Shown one piece after another: positions 7,080 to 16,221 of a stretch of DNA of 64,000 nt. Numbering within the stretch: position 1 is the stretch's first letter; the number at the start of each line of letters is the position of its first letter. Both the position numbers and the translations under genes were made by a program. Source of the DNA: Roseococcus sp. SYP-B2431. Its GTDB lineage: Bacteria; Pseudomonadota; Alphaproteobacteria; Acetobacterales; Acetobacteraceae. The notes under the pieces are model-generated. The model made no database searches. It was not told the DNA's origin and saw only the letters and a program-made list of their open reading frames with translations. The stretch lies in the NCBI RefSeq assembly GCF_004336745.1, contig NZ_SJXD01000022.1, positions 310,001 to 374,000 on the forward strand, read 5' to 3'.

Positions 7080-9164
7080 CTAGGCGGCGCGTTTGATGCC
7101 GATGGTGGCGAAGGTGCCGCCCTCGGCCGCGAGCTGCTCGATCAGCTTGGCGGGCTTGAGGTTCGCGTCGCCGGTCGCCTCGGCATAGTGCGTGAGCTTG
7201 TCACGCACGTTCTTCAGCCCCATGCGGTCGGCCCAGAACATCGGGCCGCCGCGCCAGGCGGGCCAGCCGAAGCCGTTGCAGAAGACCACGTCGATATCGA
7301 CGGCGCGATAAGCCACGCCCTCCTCCAGGATCCGCGCGCCCTCGTTCACCATGGGGAGCAGCAGGCGCTCCAGGATCTCCTGATCCTCGATCTTGCGGCG
7401 GCGGACCTGCATCTTCTCCGCGACGTCGAGGATGATGGCCTCGACCTCGGGATCCACGAGGCGCGTGCGCTTCTCGTCGTACATGTACCAGCCCTTGCTG
7501 GTCTTCTGGCCGAAGCGGCCGCGCGCGACGACGGCATCGGCGATCGGCGCCACCGTGCCGCGCGCCTTGCGGACGGCCGCGCCGATGTCGAGGCCGGCGA
7601 GATCGCCGGTCGCAAGGGGGCCCATGGCCATGCCATAGGTCTCCATCACGCGGTCGATGTCCTGCGGCAGGCAGCCTTCCAGCAGCAGCTTCTCGACCTG
7701 CGGGGTGCGCTTGCCGGTCATGCGGTTGCCGACGAAGCCGTCGCAATTGCCGACCAGCACCGGCAGCTTGCCGATGCGCTTGCCCACCTCCGTCGCCGTC
7801 GCGATGGCGTCGAAGTTGGTCGCGGCGCCGCGGACGTTCTCCAGCAGGCGCATGACGTTCGCCGGCGAGAAGAAGTGCATCCCGATCACGAGTTCCGGCC
7901 GGCTGGTGGCCGAGGCGATCTCGTCGATCGAGAGCGTGGAGGTGTTCGAGGCGAGCACCACGCCCGGCCGCGCCAGCTTGTCCAGCTTGGCGAAGATCTC
8001 CTTCTTCACCTCCATGTTCTCGAAGACCGCCTCGATCACGAGGTCGGCGTCCTTGACCACGTCGAGGTCGATGCTGCCCTTGAGGAAGGAGCGGCGCTTC
8101 TCGTACTCGGCCTGGCTGAGCCGGCCGCTTTTGAGCGTGCGCTGCCAATTGGCGTCGCAGCGGGCGAGGCCCTTGTCCAGCGCCTCCTGCGTGGTCTCGA
8201 CGATGGTCACGGGGATATGGTTGTTCGCGAAATTCATCGCGATGCCGCCACCCATGGTGCCGCCGCCGATCACGACCGCGTTCTTCACGGGCAGGGACTT
8301 CGTGCCCTCGGGCATGCCCGGGATGCGCTGCGCCTCGCGCTCGCCGAAGAAGACGTGGCGCAGCGCCTGGCTCTGCTCGCCGGCGACGAGGCGCGTGAAC
8401 TGCTCACGCTCGATCACGAGGCCCTCGTCGAAGCTGTGGGTGAGCGCGGCACGGACGGCGGTGACGCAGCCCTTCGGGCTCTCCTGCCCGCGCGTGCGCT
8501 TGAGCAGCGCGGCCGCGGCCGCATCGAAGGCCGCCATGTCGGCGCCCTTGATCTTGTCGGTGCGGTGATGGGCGAGGGTGAAGCTGTCGCCGGCATGCGC
8601 CCGCGCCCAGGCAATGGCCGAAGCCTCCAGCGGCTCGTCGACGATCGCGTCGATGAAGCCGAGCTTCACCGCCTCCCCGGCGGAAATCGGCTCCCCCGTC
8701 ACGATGATCTTCAGTGCCGCCTCGCCGCCGATGAGGCGGGGCAGCCGCTGCGTTCCGCCGGCACCGGGCACGAAGCCGCGCTTCACCTCGGGCAGGCCAA
8801 GCTGGGCCGAGGCCAGGGCCACGCGGGCATGGCAGGCGAGCGCGAGCTCGAGCCCGCCGCCCAGCGCCGAGCCATGGATGGCGGCGATAACCGGCACCTT
8901 GCAGTTCTCGATTTCGTCGAAGACCTCGGGCAGGCTGGGCGGCTGGCGCGGCTTGCCGAACTCGGTCATCTCCGCGCCTGCGGAGAACATGCGGCCGTCG
9001 CCGATCAGGACGATGGCGCGCGCGCCTTCCTTGACCGCGGCCCGGATGCCCAGGTGCAGGCCCTCGCGAACGCCGGTGCGGAGCGTGTTGACGGGGGGAT
9101 TCGCGATCCGCAGGACATGGACGTCCCCGTCGCGCGCGTGTTCGACAAAGCGCTCTTCGGCCAT
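7080..9164 (-). CDS. Bifunctional enoyl-CoA hydratase / 3-hydroxyacyl-CoA dehydrogenase (FadB/PimF-like)
   Basis: Performs hydration and NAD-dependent oxidation in beta-oxidation. The 694-residue protein has an N-terminal crotonase domain (residues about 5-190, oxyanion region HGSALGGGLELALACHARVA), then a Rossmann domain (VIGGGTMGGGIAMNFANNH near residue 295) and C-terminal 3HCDH domains (GNCDGFVGNRMTG, and FCNGFGWPAWRGGPMFWAD). The start at 9164 was preferred over a start seven codons upstream because AACGAGGAAG lies at suitable distance and the protein then begins MAEERFVEH. No thiolase is seen nearby, so the pathway is completed elsewhere. With the two dehydrogenases downstream it forms a pim-like set. 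Confidence 0.93.
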   Translation of the reverse strand: MAEERFVEHARDGDVHVLRIANPPVNTLRTGVREGLHLGIRAAVKEGARAIVLIGDGRMFSAGAEMTEFGKPRQPPSLPEVFDEIENCKVPVIAAIHGSALGGGLELALACHARVALASAQLGLPEVKRGFVPGAGGTQRLPRLIGGEAALKIIVTGEPISAGEAVKLGFIDAIVDEPLEASAIAWARAHAGDSFTLAHHRTDKIKGADMAAFDAAAAALLKRTRGQESPKGCVTAVRAALTHSFDEGLVIEREQFTRLVAGEQSQALRHVFFGEREAQRIPGMPEGTKSLPVKNAVVIGGGTMGGGIAMNFANNHIPVTIVETTQEALDKGLARCDANWQRTLKSGRLSQAEYEKRRSFLKGSIDLDVVKDADLVIEAVFENMEVKKEIFAKLDKLARPGVVLASNTSTLSIDEIASATSRPELVIGMHFFSPANVMRLLENVRGAATNFDAIATATEVGKRIGKLPVLVGNCDGFVGNRMTGKRTPQVEKLLLEGCLPQDIDRVMETYGMAMGPLATGDLAGLDIGAAVRKARGTVAPIADAVVARGRFGQKTSKGWYMYDEKRTRLVDPEVEAIILDVAEKMQVRRRKIEDQEILERLLLPMVNEGARILEEGVAYRAVDIDVVFCNGFGWPAWRGGPMFWADRMGLKNVRDKLTHYAEATGDANLKPAKLIEQLAAEGGTFATIGIKRAA

Positions 9165-9390
9165 AGACGGGCTTCCTCGTTCCAAGACTTCGTTGCCGGA
9201 CTTTCCTGCGGAGGCAATGTGAATGTCAACGGCCGGGCGCGGTCCGACAGGCGCCTATTTTGCCCAAGGGTCGCGAAGCCCAGGCAAACGGCCGCATTCG
9301 CCGCGATGCCCGACCGACCGGAAGGTCGGGAGCCGGGTCCGGACGATCGAATTTGAGACAGGAGGAATGACCCAGGCCGGGCCCTAGCCC

Positions 9391-9420
9391 AAAAAGATGG
9401 CGGCCCGGCTGGGCCGCGCC
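9391..9420 (-). terminator. Rho-independent terminator after phoB
   Basis: On the minus strand a GC stem GCGGCCC / GGGCCGC (bases 9400-9417, four-base loop) is followed after CAT by a run of five T (9391-9395). It lies just past the phoB stop at 9452 and would end the pstSCAB-phoU-phoB transcript. The rest of 9165-9390 holds no gene that I can support. Confidence 0.75.
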
Positions 9421-9451
9421 GTCCTGAAGGAGCGATCCTTCGCCGGCCTAA

Positions 9452-10168
9452 TCAGCCGTTATCGGCATCCAGCGCATAGCCGGCCGATCGCACGGTGCGG
9501 ATCAGGTCCGCCTCGCCATCGGCGTTGATCGCCTTGCGCAGCCGGCGGATGTGCACGTCCACCGTCCGCAGCTCGACATGGATGTCGCGTCCCCAGACGG
9601 CGTCCAGCAGCTGCTCGCGCGTGAAGACCCGCCGTGGATGCGAGAGGAAGAATTCCAGCAGCCGGTACTCTGTCGGGCCGAGATGCAGCGCGCGGCCGTT
9701 GCGCGTCACGCGATGGGCATCCTGGTCCATCGCCAGGTCGAGATAGGCGATGCTGCCCTTGGCCGAGACGTTGGAGGAGCGTCGCAGCAGCGCGCGGATG
9801 CGCGCCAGCAGCGCCTCCACCGCGAAGGGCTTGGCGATGTAGTCGTCCGCGCCGGTGTCCAGCGCCCGCACCGCGTCCTGGTCCTCGGTGCGGGCGGTGA
9901 CCATGATCACCGGCAGGTCGCGCGTGGCGGGCCGGCGGCGGATCTGGCGGCAGACCTCGATGCCGGACATGGCCGGCAGCATCCAGTCCAGCAGGACGAG
10001 GTCCGGCTTGGCCTCGGCGATGCGGAGCAGCGCCTCCTGGCCGTCCGTCGCCTCGTCCACGTTGAAGCCCTGGCGCTCGAGGTTGTAGCGCAGCAGCGCG
10101 AGCAGCGCGGCCTCGTCCTCCACCACCAGGATGGTGGGCTTGCCGTTTCCGGTGAAGCCTTCGGGCAT
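9452..10168 (-). CDS. phoB: Phosphate regulon response regulator PhoB
   Basis: OmpR/PhoB-class transcription factor, 238 residues. The receiver domain has the acidic pair E17-D18, phospho-acceptor D61 (LVLLDWMLPAMSG), T/S position MVTARTE and K in YIAKPF. The winged-helix domain carries LGPTEYRLLEFFLSHPRRVF and VDVHIRRLRKAI. PhoB, once phosphorylated, activates genes with Pho boxes such as the one at 14848-14869 in front of this same operon, which suggests autoregulation. It is the last gene of the operon, 13 bases after phoU. No phoR histidine kinase gene is present in the window, so its partner must be elsewhere. Confidence 0.96.
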   Translation of the reverse strand: MPEGFTGNGKPTILVVEDEAALLALLRYNLERQGFNVDEATDGQEALLRIAEAKPDLVLLDWMLPAMSGIEVCRQIRRRPATRDLPVIMVTARTEDQDAVRALDTGADDYIAKPFAVEALLARIRALLRRSSNVSAKGSIAYLDLAMDQDAHRVTRNGRALHLGPTEYRLLEFFLSHPRRVFTREQLLDAVWGRDIHVELRTVDVHIRRLRKAINADGEADLIRTVRSAGYALDADNG

Positions 10169-10181
10169 CCGCGTCGCCTCC

Positions 10182-10904
10182 TCAGCCGGGCGGGTTGACG
10201 ACAGCCGAGGAGGAAATGTCCGCCTTCGGGCGCTCCTCCGTCAGCGATTCGCCGAGGACGGCGAAATGCACGCGCTCGGCGATGTTGGTCGCATGGTCGC
10301 CGATCCGCTCCAGGTTCTTCGCGATGAAGAGCAGGTGCGTCGCGGAGGTGATGTTGCGCGGATCCTCCATCATGAAGGTCAGCATCTCGCGGAAGATCCC
10401 GTTGTAGATGCCGTCGATCGGCTCGTCGTTCCCCCAGACCTCGTCGGCCTTGGCCGCATCGTCCTCGACCAGCGCGTCGATGGCGCCCTTGAGGTTCTCC
10501 TGCACCAGCTCGGCCATGCGCTCGAAGCCGTTCAGGCTGCCCATCATCGGCTGCTGCGAGACCACGATGGCCCGCTTGGCGCCGTTGCGCGCATAGTCGC
10601 CGATGCGCTCCAGGTCCTGGCTGATCTTCATGCAGGCGATGATGAGGCGCAGGTCGGCCGCCAGCGGCTGGCGGAGCGCCAGCAGGCGCACGCAATACTG
10701 CTCGACCTCGCGCTCCATGGCGTCCAGCTCGGCGTCGCGCATCACCACCTCGGCGGCCAGGTCGCTGTCGCGGCGCACCAGGCACAGGGCGGAATCGGCC
10801 ACCTGCCGCTCCGCCAGCCCGCCCATGCGCGCGATCATCTCGCGCAGGCGCTTCAGGTCTTCTCCGTAGCTCGTCACGATATGCGTGCGGGTGCTGTTCG
10901 GCAT
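10182..10904 (-). CDS. phoU: Phosphate transport system regulator PhoU
   Basis: Cytoplasmic/peripheral helical protein that links Pst activity to PhoR signalling and restrains the Pho response when phosphate is plentiful. The 240-residue sequence holds two PhoU repeats, each with the metal-binding signature: DLERIGDYARN near residue 96 and NLERIGDHATNIAE near residue 197. It lies 10 bases after pstB and 13 bases before phoB, in the usual pst operon order. Confidence 0.96.
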   Translation of the reverse strand: MPNSTRTHIVTSYGEDLKRLREMIARMGGLAERQVADSALCLVRRDSDLAAEVVMRDAELDAMEREVEQYCVRLLALRQPLAADLRLIIACMKISQDLERIGDYARNGAKRAIVVSQQPMMGSLNGFERMAELVQENLKGAIDALVEDDAAKADEVWGNDEPIDGIYNGIFREMLTFMMEDPRNITSATHLLFIAKNLERIGDHATNIAERVHFAVLGESLTEERPKADISSSAVVNPPG

Positions 10905-10914
10905 CTCGGTCTCC

Positions 10915-11757
10915 TCAGCCGAACCGGCCGGTGATGTATTCCTGCGTCTTCGGATGCTTGGGCGCGGTGAACATGGCCGCGGCCGGCGCCACCTCGACGA
11001 GCTCGCCCAGGTAGAAGAAGGCGACCTGATCGGCGCAGCGCGCCGCCTGCTGCATGTTGTGCGTCACGATCGCGATGGTGAAGTCGCGCTTCAGCTCGTC
11101 GATCAGCTCCTCGATCTTCAGCGTGGAGATCGGGTCGAGCGCCGAGGTTGGCTCGTCGAAGAGGATGACCTCCGGCCGCACGGCAATGGTGCGCGCGATG
11201 CAGAGGCGCTGCTGCTGCCCGCCCGAGAGGCCCATGGCGCTGGCCTGCAGCCGGTCCTTCACCTCGTTCCAGATGGCGGCGCGGGTGAGCGCCCATTCCA
11301 CGCGCTGGTCCATCTCCGCCTTGGAGAGCTTCTCGTGCAGGCGCACGCCGAAGGCGATGTTCTCGTAGATGGTCATGGGAAAGGGCGTGGGCTTCTGGAA
11401 GACCATGCCCACTTTCGAGCGCAGCTCGTTGAGGTCCATCTGCGGGTCGAGCAGGTTCTCGCCGTCGAGCAGCACCTCGCCCTCGGCGCGCTGGCCGGGA
11501 TAGAGGCTGTACATGCGGTTCATCACGCGCAGCAGCGTGGACTTACCGCAGCCCGAGGGGCCGATCATGCCGGTCACCTGGCGGTCGGGGAAGTTGAGGC
11601 TGATCCCCTTAAGCGCCTTGGGCAGCGTCGGCCCGTAGAAGAAGTCGAGGTTCCTGATCTCGATGCGGTTCTTCATGCTCAGCGCGGCGTCGGAGCGGAC
11701 CTGCATGCCGCCGAAGCCGCGGCTGGCCTCGATATGGGTCTGGGTCTCGGAGTTCAT
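10915..11757 (-). CDS. pstB: Phosphate ABC transporter ATPase PstB
   Basis: ATPase of the high-affinity phosphate importer, 280 residues. Walker A is GPSGCGKST (near residue 67), with the PstB-specific [21 protein letters not shown] signature [13 protein letters not shown], Walker [14 protein letters not shown] and switch histidine VTHNM. The ATG at 11757 gives [11 protein letters not shown], about 25 residues longer than a minimal PstB; internal ATGs (at MQVRSDA or MKNRIEI) could be used instead. It sits 14 bases after pstA. Function is certain from the family motifs and context. Confidence 0.95.
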   Translation of the reverse strand: MNSETQTHIEASRGFGGMQVRSDAALSMKNRIEIRNLDFFYGPTLPKALKGISLNFPDRQVTGMIGPSGCGKSTLLRVMNRMYSLYPGQRAEGEVLLDGENLLDPQMDLNELRSKVGMVFQKPTPFPMTIYENIAFGVRLHEKLSKAEMDQRVEWALTRAAIWNEVKDRLQASAMGLSGGQQQRLCIARTIAVRPEVILFDEPTSALDPISTLKIEELIDELKRDFTIAIVTHNMQQAARCADQVAFFYLGELVEVAPAAAMFTAPKHPKTQEYITGRFG

Positions 11758-11771
11758 GGGTGTCCCCCTGC

Positions 11772-12680
11772 TTACTTGCGCTTGCGCAGGAGGACCCGCG
11801 CGACGACGTTGACGGAGAGCACGCCGAGCGTGACGAGCAGCGCGCCCGCCCAGGCGATGTCGATCAGGTCCGGGAAGCCCGAATTGGCCTGCTGGTAGAT
11901 CGCGATCGGCAGGCTCGACATGGAACGGCTGAGATCCCAGCTGGTGATGCTGTTGCCGAAGCTGGTGAGGAGCAGCGGCGCGGTCTCGCCGGCGATGCGC
12001 GCGAAGGCCAGCAGCACGCCGGTCACGATGCCCGAGAGCGCGGCGCGCCAGGTCACCAGCGTGATCATCTTCCACTTGGGCGCGCCCAGGGCCACCACGG
12101 CCTCGCGCAGCGTGTTGGGGATGAGCGTCAGCATGTCCTCCGTCGTGCGGACGACGACGGGGATGACGATGATGGCCAGCGCCAGCGCGCCCGCGAGGCC
12201 GGAGAAGCCGCCCATCGGCAGCACCACCATCTGGTAGATGAAGAGGCCGATCAGGATCGACGGCGCGGAGAGCAGCACGTCGGAAACGAAGCGCACCGCC
12301 TCGCCCAGCTTCGAGCCCCGCGCGTATTCGGCGAGGTAGGTGCCGACCAGCAGCCCGACCGGCGTGCCGACCGCGGTGGCGATCGAGGTCTGGATCAGCG
12401 AGCCGATGATGGCATGGGCGAGGCCCCCGCGCGGCGCGTCCGGGTCGCCATAGGTGGTCGGCTCGAACTCGCGCGTCAGCACCGTGAGGTCCAGCGCGGC
12501 GAAGCCCCGGTAGATCAGCGTGACCAGGATCGAGGCGAGGAAGATCAGGCCGATGATCGTCGAGCCGATGCAGGCCCAGCGGATCAGGCGGTCCACCATC
12601 CTTCGGCGCCGTCCCAGGGCGCGGGCCGTCGCCGGATCCTTGGCGGGGGCGGTCGCGATGTCGAAGGTCGTGGAGCTCAT
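11772..12680 (-). CDS. pstA: Phosphate ABC transporter permease PstA
   Basis: Inner-membrane permease of the phosphate importer, 302 residues, with an N-terminal cytoplasmic stretch (to about residue 30) and six predicted hydrophobic segments. Family motifs include [26 protein letters not shown] and the coupling loop TIPLREA-like [18 protein letters not shown], followed by [16 protein letters not shown]. It starts 10 bases after pstC and ends 14 bases before pstB. Confidence 0.95.
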   Translation of the reverse strand: MSSTTFDIATAPAKDPATARALGRRRRMVDRLIRWACIGSTIIGLIFLASILVTLIYRGFAALDLTVLTREFEPTTYGDPDAPRGGLAHAIIGSLIQTSIATAVGTPVGLLVGTYLAEYARGSKLGEAVRFVSDVLLSAPSILIGLFIYQMVVLPMGGFSGLAGALALAIIVIPVVVRTTEDMLTLIPNTLREAVVALGAPKWKMITLVTWRAALSGIVTGVLLAFARIAGETAPLLLTSFGNSITSWDLSRSMSSLPIAIYQQANSGFPDLIDIAWAGALLVTLGVLSVNVVARVLLRKRK

Positions 12681-12690
12681 TGGGGGCGCC

Positions 12691-13644
12691 TCACTTCAGC
12701 CGCGAGCGGAGGAGCCAGCGCGAGGTCGCCAGCACGATGAAGGAGATCACGAAGAGCAGGAAGCCGAGCGCCAGCAGCGAGGACTGCTTGAGGCTGCCCA
12801 TCAGGCTCTCCGGAAACTCCATGGCGACCACCGAGGCGATGGTGGTCGAGGGGTCGAAGATGGAGGTCGCGATGCGGTTGGCGTTGCCGATGACGAAGGT
12901 CACCGCCATGGTTTCGCCCAGCGCGCGGCCGAGGCCGAGCATGATGCCGCCCACCACGGAGACGCGGGTATAGGGGATGACGACCTTGTTCATCACCTCC
13001 CACCGCGTGCAGCCGAGGCCGTAGGCGCTCTCCTTGTACACGGCCGGCACCGTCAGGAAGACGTCGCGCATGGTGGCCGCGATGAAGGGCAGGATCATGA
13101 TGGCGAGCACCACCGCGGCGGCGAAGAGCGAGGTACCGGCGAAGTTGTTGCTATCGAAGATGAAGCCGATCAGGGGGATGGCGCCCAGGATCTCGCCGAA
13201 GGGAAGCTGGATGTAGTTCTGGATGATCGGCACCAGGACGAACAGGCCCCACATGCCGAAGATGATCGAGGGAATGGCGGCCAGCAGCTCGATCGCGGTG
13301 CCGACGGGGCCGCGGATCCATTCCGGCGCGAGCTCGGTCAGGTAGAAGGCGATGCCGAAGGCGGCGGGCACGGCGATCAGGATGGCCAGGATCGCGGTGA
13401 TGATGGTGCCGAGGACCGGCACGGCCGCGCCGTAGCTCTCGCGCCCCTCGACGGGGTTCCAGTCGGTGGACCAGAGGAAGGGCAGGCCGAACTCGCGGAA
13501 AGCCGGGAGGCCGCCGACGAAGAGCGTGAGGATGATGGCGCCGAGAAGGGCCAGGACGAGAAGGCCGGCGCCGCGGCACAGCCATTCGAAGATCTTGTCT
13601 CCGAAGGCGCCGCTGCTGCGGGGGGAAGTGACGGTCTGCTGCAC
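12691..13644 (-). CDS. pstC: Phosphate ABC transporter permease PstC
   Basis: Partner permease to PstA, 317 residues. It has a long first hydrophobic segment (residues about 20-50), then STDWNPVEGRESYGAAVPVL typical of PstC, the EAA-type loop KESAYGLGCTRWEVMNKVVI and LGRALGETMAVTFVIGNAN near the C-terminal third. It is spaced 60 bases from pstS, the largest gap in the operon. That gap could hold RNA signals that raise binding-protein levels, but I see no clear hairpin with a T-run there. Confidence 0.95.
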   Translation of the reverse strand: MQQTVTSPRSSGAFGDKIFEWLCRGAGLLVLALLGAIILTLFVGGLPAFREFGLPFLWSTDWNPVEGRESYGAAVPVLGTIITAILAILIAVPAAFGIAFYLTELAPEWIRGPVGTAIELLAAIPSIIFGMWGLFVLVPIIQNYIQLPFGEILGAIPLIGFIFDSNNFAGTSLFAAAVVLAIMILPFIAATMRDVFLTVPAVYKESAYGLGCTRWEVMNKVVIPYTRVSVVGGIMLGLGRALGETMAVTFVIGNANRIATSIFDPSTTIASVVAMEFPESLMGSLKQSSLLALGFLLFVISFIVLATSRWLLRSRLK

Positions 13645-13704
13645 GCCGGAACCTCTCGAAGGGGGGCGGGTACGGCGCCCGCCCCCGGTCTACGCGTCAA
13701 ACCT

Positions 13705-14772
13705 TCAGGCGGTCCAGATGGAGGCGCCGGAGGGGTTCTTCACGGCGCTCCAGGCGCCGCGGATCGCGGTGTGCACCGCATCCGGCAGCGGGATGTATTC
13801 GAGGCGGCGGGCCGCCTCGCCGCCGTTCTTGAAGGCCCAGTCGAAGAACTTCATCGTGTTCAGGCTGCCCGCGACGCGATCGGCGACCGGATTGGTGGGC
13901 AGCAGGATGAAGGTGGGGGAGACGATCGGCCACACGGTCTCGCCGCTCAGATCCACCATGTCGGCGGCGAAGTTCGCGGTCGACCAGTCGGCGGCGCCGG
14001 CGGCGGCCTGGAAGGACGCCATGGTCGGGCGGACGAAGGCGCCGGACTTGTTGCGCAGCTGCGTGGTGATCAGGCGGTTCACCGTGGCATAGGCGTTCTC
14101 GGTGTAGCCGATGGCGCCCGGCGTGTTGCGGACCGCGTTGGAGACGCCCTCATTGCCGCGGGCGCCATTGCCGACCGGCCACTGCACGCTGGTCGCCGCG
14201 CCGGGGCCGGACTTCCAGGCCTCGGAAACGCGCGAGAGATAGGTGGTGAAGACGAAGGTCGTGCCGGAGGCGTCGGCGCGATAGGCCGGGGAGACCGGCA
14301 GGTTGGGCAGGCGCAGGTCGCGATTGAGCTCGACGAGCCTGGCATCGTTCCAGCGCGTGATGCGGCCCATGAACAGGTCGACCACGACGTCTGGCGTCAG
14401 CTTCAGCGCGTTGTCGGCCACGCCCGGCAGGTTCACGATCAGCACGACCGAGCCCAGGACCGTCGGGAACTGCAGCAGGTTGCGCTCGCGGAGCTGATCG
14501 GCGGCGAGCGGAGCGTCGGAGGCGCCGAAATCGACGGTGCGGTTGGTGATCTGGTTGATGCCGCCGCCGGAGCCGATCGACTGGTAGTTCAGCTGCACGC
14601 CGGCGCCCTCGCGGGCGGCCTGGCCCCAACGCTCATAGACCGGGCGGGGAAAGCTGGCGCCGGCGCCGGTGATGGCTGCGAGCTGCGCGAAGCCGGGGCG
14701 GGGCAGGGCCGGCACGGCCGCCACGCCGGCGGCGAGGGCCAGAAGGTTGCGTCGGTTCACTAGCGTCTCCAT
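13705..14772 (-). CDS. pstS: Periplasmic phosphate-binding protein PstS
   Basis: High-affinity phosphate receptor, 355 residues with signal peptide (METLVNRRNLLALAAGVAAV, cleavage likely after GFA). The mature N-terminus ITGAGASFPRPVYERWGQ and the motifs YQSIGSGGGINQIT and VDFGASDAPL are the phosphate-contacting segments of PstS. The start at 14772 was chosen because it begins the signal peptide; a longer open frame upstream runs antisense-like through the promoter. It is the first gene of pstSCAB-phoU-phoB, and a Pho box lies 76-97 bases upstream. Confidence 0.95.
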   Translation of the reverse strand: METLVNRRNLLALAAGVAAVPALPRPGFAQLAAITGAGASFPRPVYERWGQAAREGAGVQLNYQSIGSGGGINQITNRTVDFGASDAPLAADQLRERNLLQFPTVLGSVVLIVNLPGVADNALKLTPDVVVDLFMGRITRWNDARLVELNRDLRLPNLPVSPAYRADASGTTFVFTTYLSRVSEAWKSGPGAATSVQWPVGNGARGNEGVSNAVRNTPGAIGYTENAYATVNRLITTQLRNKSGAFVRPTMASFQAAAGAADWSTANFAADMVDLSGETVWPIVSPTFILLPTNPVADRVAGSLNTMKFFDWAFKNGGEAARRLEYIPLPDAVHTAIRGAWSAVKNPSGASIWTA

Positions 14773-14847
14773 CGATCGCAGGCGCCCGGCGCAGTGCCGG
14801 GAGCCTTCGGCGAAGCGGATAAGCGCCCAGGAAGACCGAGGTGTTTC

Positions 14848-14869
14848 ACTTATGTGAAGCTTATGTGAC
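14848..14869 (-). promoter_or_regulatory. Pho box (PhoB binding site) upstream of pstS
   Basis: Read on the minus strand there are two 11-base direct repeats, GTCACATAAGC and TTCACATAAGT, in tandem. This matches the known PhoB site architecture (two 11-bp units resembling CTGTCATAAAT). The site is about 76-97 bases before the pstS ATG, a normal distance for activation. It overlaps the stop codon of the upstream DUF2336 gene (TAA at 14850-14852). Confidence 0.85.
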
Positions 14870-15770
14870 TTAGACCTTTCTCCCGACTTGTCGTCCATTC
14901 CAGGCGGCCTGCCCTTCCCGGCCCTCCTTCCCCGGAAGGCGCCCGCGCCCGCAGCTGTTCCGCGACGGCCGGCGGCAGACCGGCCCGGACCGCCCATTGT
15001 GACAGGACGTCGTCGGCGACCAGCGCCGCCAGCCGCCTCAACAGGGCCGGCGGCAGGGACGGCCGGCAGGTCAGGGGCTCCTGCAGGCACATCTCCTCTC
15101 CGGCAAGCTCGACCAGGACAGCCAGGGCCCAGGATGGGATCCGCGAGGTCGGATTGCGCAGCAGCGCGGCCATGGCCGCGATGTCGCCGCTCTCCACCAC
15201 GGCCTCGCAGACCGGCGGCGCGAGTTGCAGGCGGCCCGCCACGGCGGCGCGTGAGCCGGCACCGGGAGGCTCCCGCACCAGGGCGATGAGATCGCCCTCG
15301 GTCAGCACGGCAGAAAGCCGGATCAGCGGCTCGCAGACCAGCAGCGCCGCATCCCGGGCCAAGGCGATCACCAGGTCGTGCGGCGCATCCGGCAGGTCGG
15401 CCAGAGTGTCGGCGACCGCGTGCCGAACCTCCTGCGCCAGATCCTGCGCGAGGAGCAGGAGCGCGTCCCAGGCCAGCCTGATCCGGCGGTCCGTCAGGCT
15501 CCGCGCCAGCTCGGCCGCCTGGGCGGCCAGCTTCCGGGCGAGGCTGATCCGGATCGAGGCGACGGCGTCCTGCGCCAGCAGACGGTCGGCATGAGAGGGC
15601 GCGGCGGGATTCTCCGCCACGGTCCGGCGCACCCCCTCCACCGCGTCCGCGGCGAGCAGGACCAGCAGTTCCGGCGCCGCATCGGGCCGCCTGGCAAGCG
15701 CCATGCGTTCCGCCAGCGAGCCGCGGAAGGCCGTGTGGGTGTCGGCATGGGGCTGGTCGAGTGGCGCCAT
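14850..15770 (-). CDS. DUF2336 domain-containing protein
   Basis: A 306-residue, leucine- and alanine-rich, all-helical protein of the DUF2336 type common in alphaproteobacteria. It has repeated HEAT-like units (ELLVLLAADAVEGVRRTVAE, then DALLLLAQDLAQEVRHAVAD and EPLIRLSAVLTEGDLIALVR). No signal peptide or membrane segment is seen, so it should be cytoplasmic. Molecular function is unknown; helical repeats of this kind usually bind proteins. Its last codons and stop lie inside the pstS Pho box, so PhoB binding could interfere with its 3' end transcription. Confidence 0.8.
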   Translation of the reverse strand: MAPLDQPHADTHTAFRGSLAERMALARRPDAAPELLVLLAADAVEGVRRTVAENPAAPSHADRLLAQDAVASIRISLARKLAAQAAELARSLTDRRIRLAWDALLLLAQDLAQEVRHAVADTLADLPDAPHDLVIALARDAALLVCEPLIRLSAVLTEGDLIALVREPPGAGSRAAVAGRLQLAPPVCEAVVESGDIAAMAALLRNPTSRIPSWALAVLVELAGEEMCLQEPLTCRPSLPPALLRRLAALVADDVLSQWAVRAGLPPAVAEQLRARAPSGEGGPGRAGRLEWTTSREKGLSHISFT

Positions 15771-15812
15771 GCGCGCAGTGTCGCGCGAAAGGCTTTCGCG
15801 GGGATTAAGGTC

Positions 15813-16175
15813 TCAGCGCGTGCGCGCAGGCGCCGAGGTGCTACCGTTGCCGCCGCCGGGAATGGCCACCGCCGCGGCGGCGATGGCGGCGATCGGCAGG
15901 GCGATCAGCGCCGGCACGGCCAGTCCGGAGCCGCCCAGCGCGCTGCCGCTCTCCAGCATCGGCCGCGCGCCCGGCTGGGAAGGGCCGCCGGCGTTGCGCG
16001 ACGGGATTCGCGGACGCGGCGCGTTCACCAGCCGTGGCCCCGAGGCTCCACGGGCAGGCACGGCCACCTCGGCCCCCGCAGGGACGACCACCACCCGCTG
16101 CTGCGCCACCGCCGGCCCGGCCCCGGGCAACCCGGCAGCCAGGAAAGCGAGTAAGGGGAGGCCGGTGGAGCGCAT
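15813..16175 (-). CDS. Small secreted or membrane-anchored hypothetical protein
   Basis: A 120-residue protein with a signal peptide (MRSTGLPLLAFLAAGLPGAG, cut near AVA-QQ), a proline/arginine-rich linker and a second hydrophobic segment near the C-terminus (GSGLAVPALIALPIAAIAAA), followed by GGGNGSTSAPARTR. The topology suggests export with a C-terminal membrane anchor. ATG at 16175 was chosen because it opens the signal peptide. No family recognised. It lies between the DUF2336 gene and an acyl-CoA dehydrogenase gene on the same strand. Confidence 0.6.
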   Translation of the reverse strand: MRSTGLPLLAFLAAGLPGAGPAVAQQRVVVVPAGAEVAVPARGASGPRLVNAPRPRIPSRNAGGPSQPGARPMLESGSALGGSGLAVPALIALPIAAIAAAAVAIPGGGNGSTSAPARTR

Positions 16176-16221
16176 CCTGGGATCGTGCCTTATCCCTGCC
16201 ATAGCGGCAAGGCCAAAGAAT

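Noticed and set aside
7050-9356. 768-residue plus-strand open frame opposite the hydratase/dehydrogenase gene
   Set aside because: No domain; low-complexity Asp/His/Gly/Arg content typical of shadow frames; real enzyme motifs are on the minus strand.
9366-9386. Six-codon frame (MTQAGP) after an excellent AGGAGGA on the plus strand
   Set aside because: No downstream plus-strand gene that a leader peptide could control; most likely chance.
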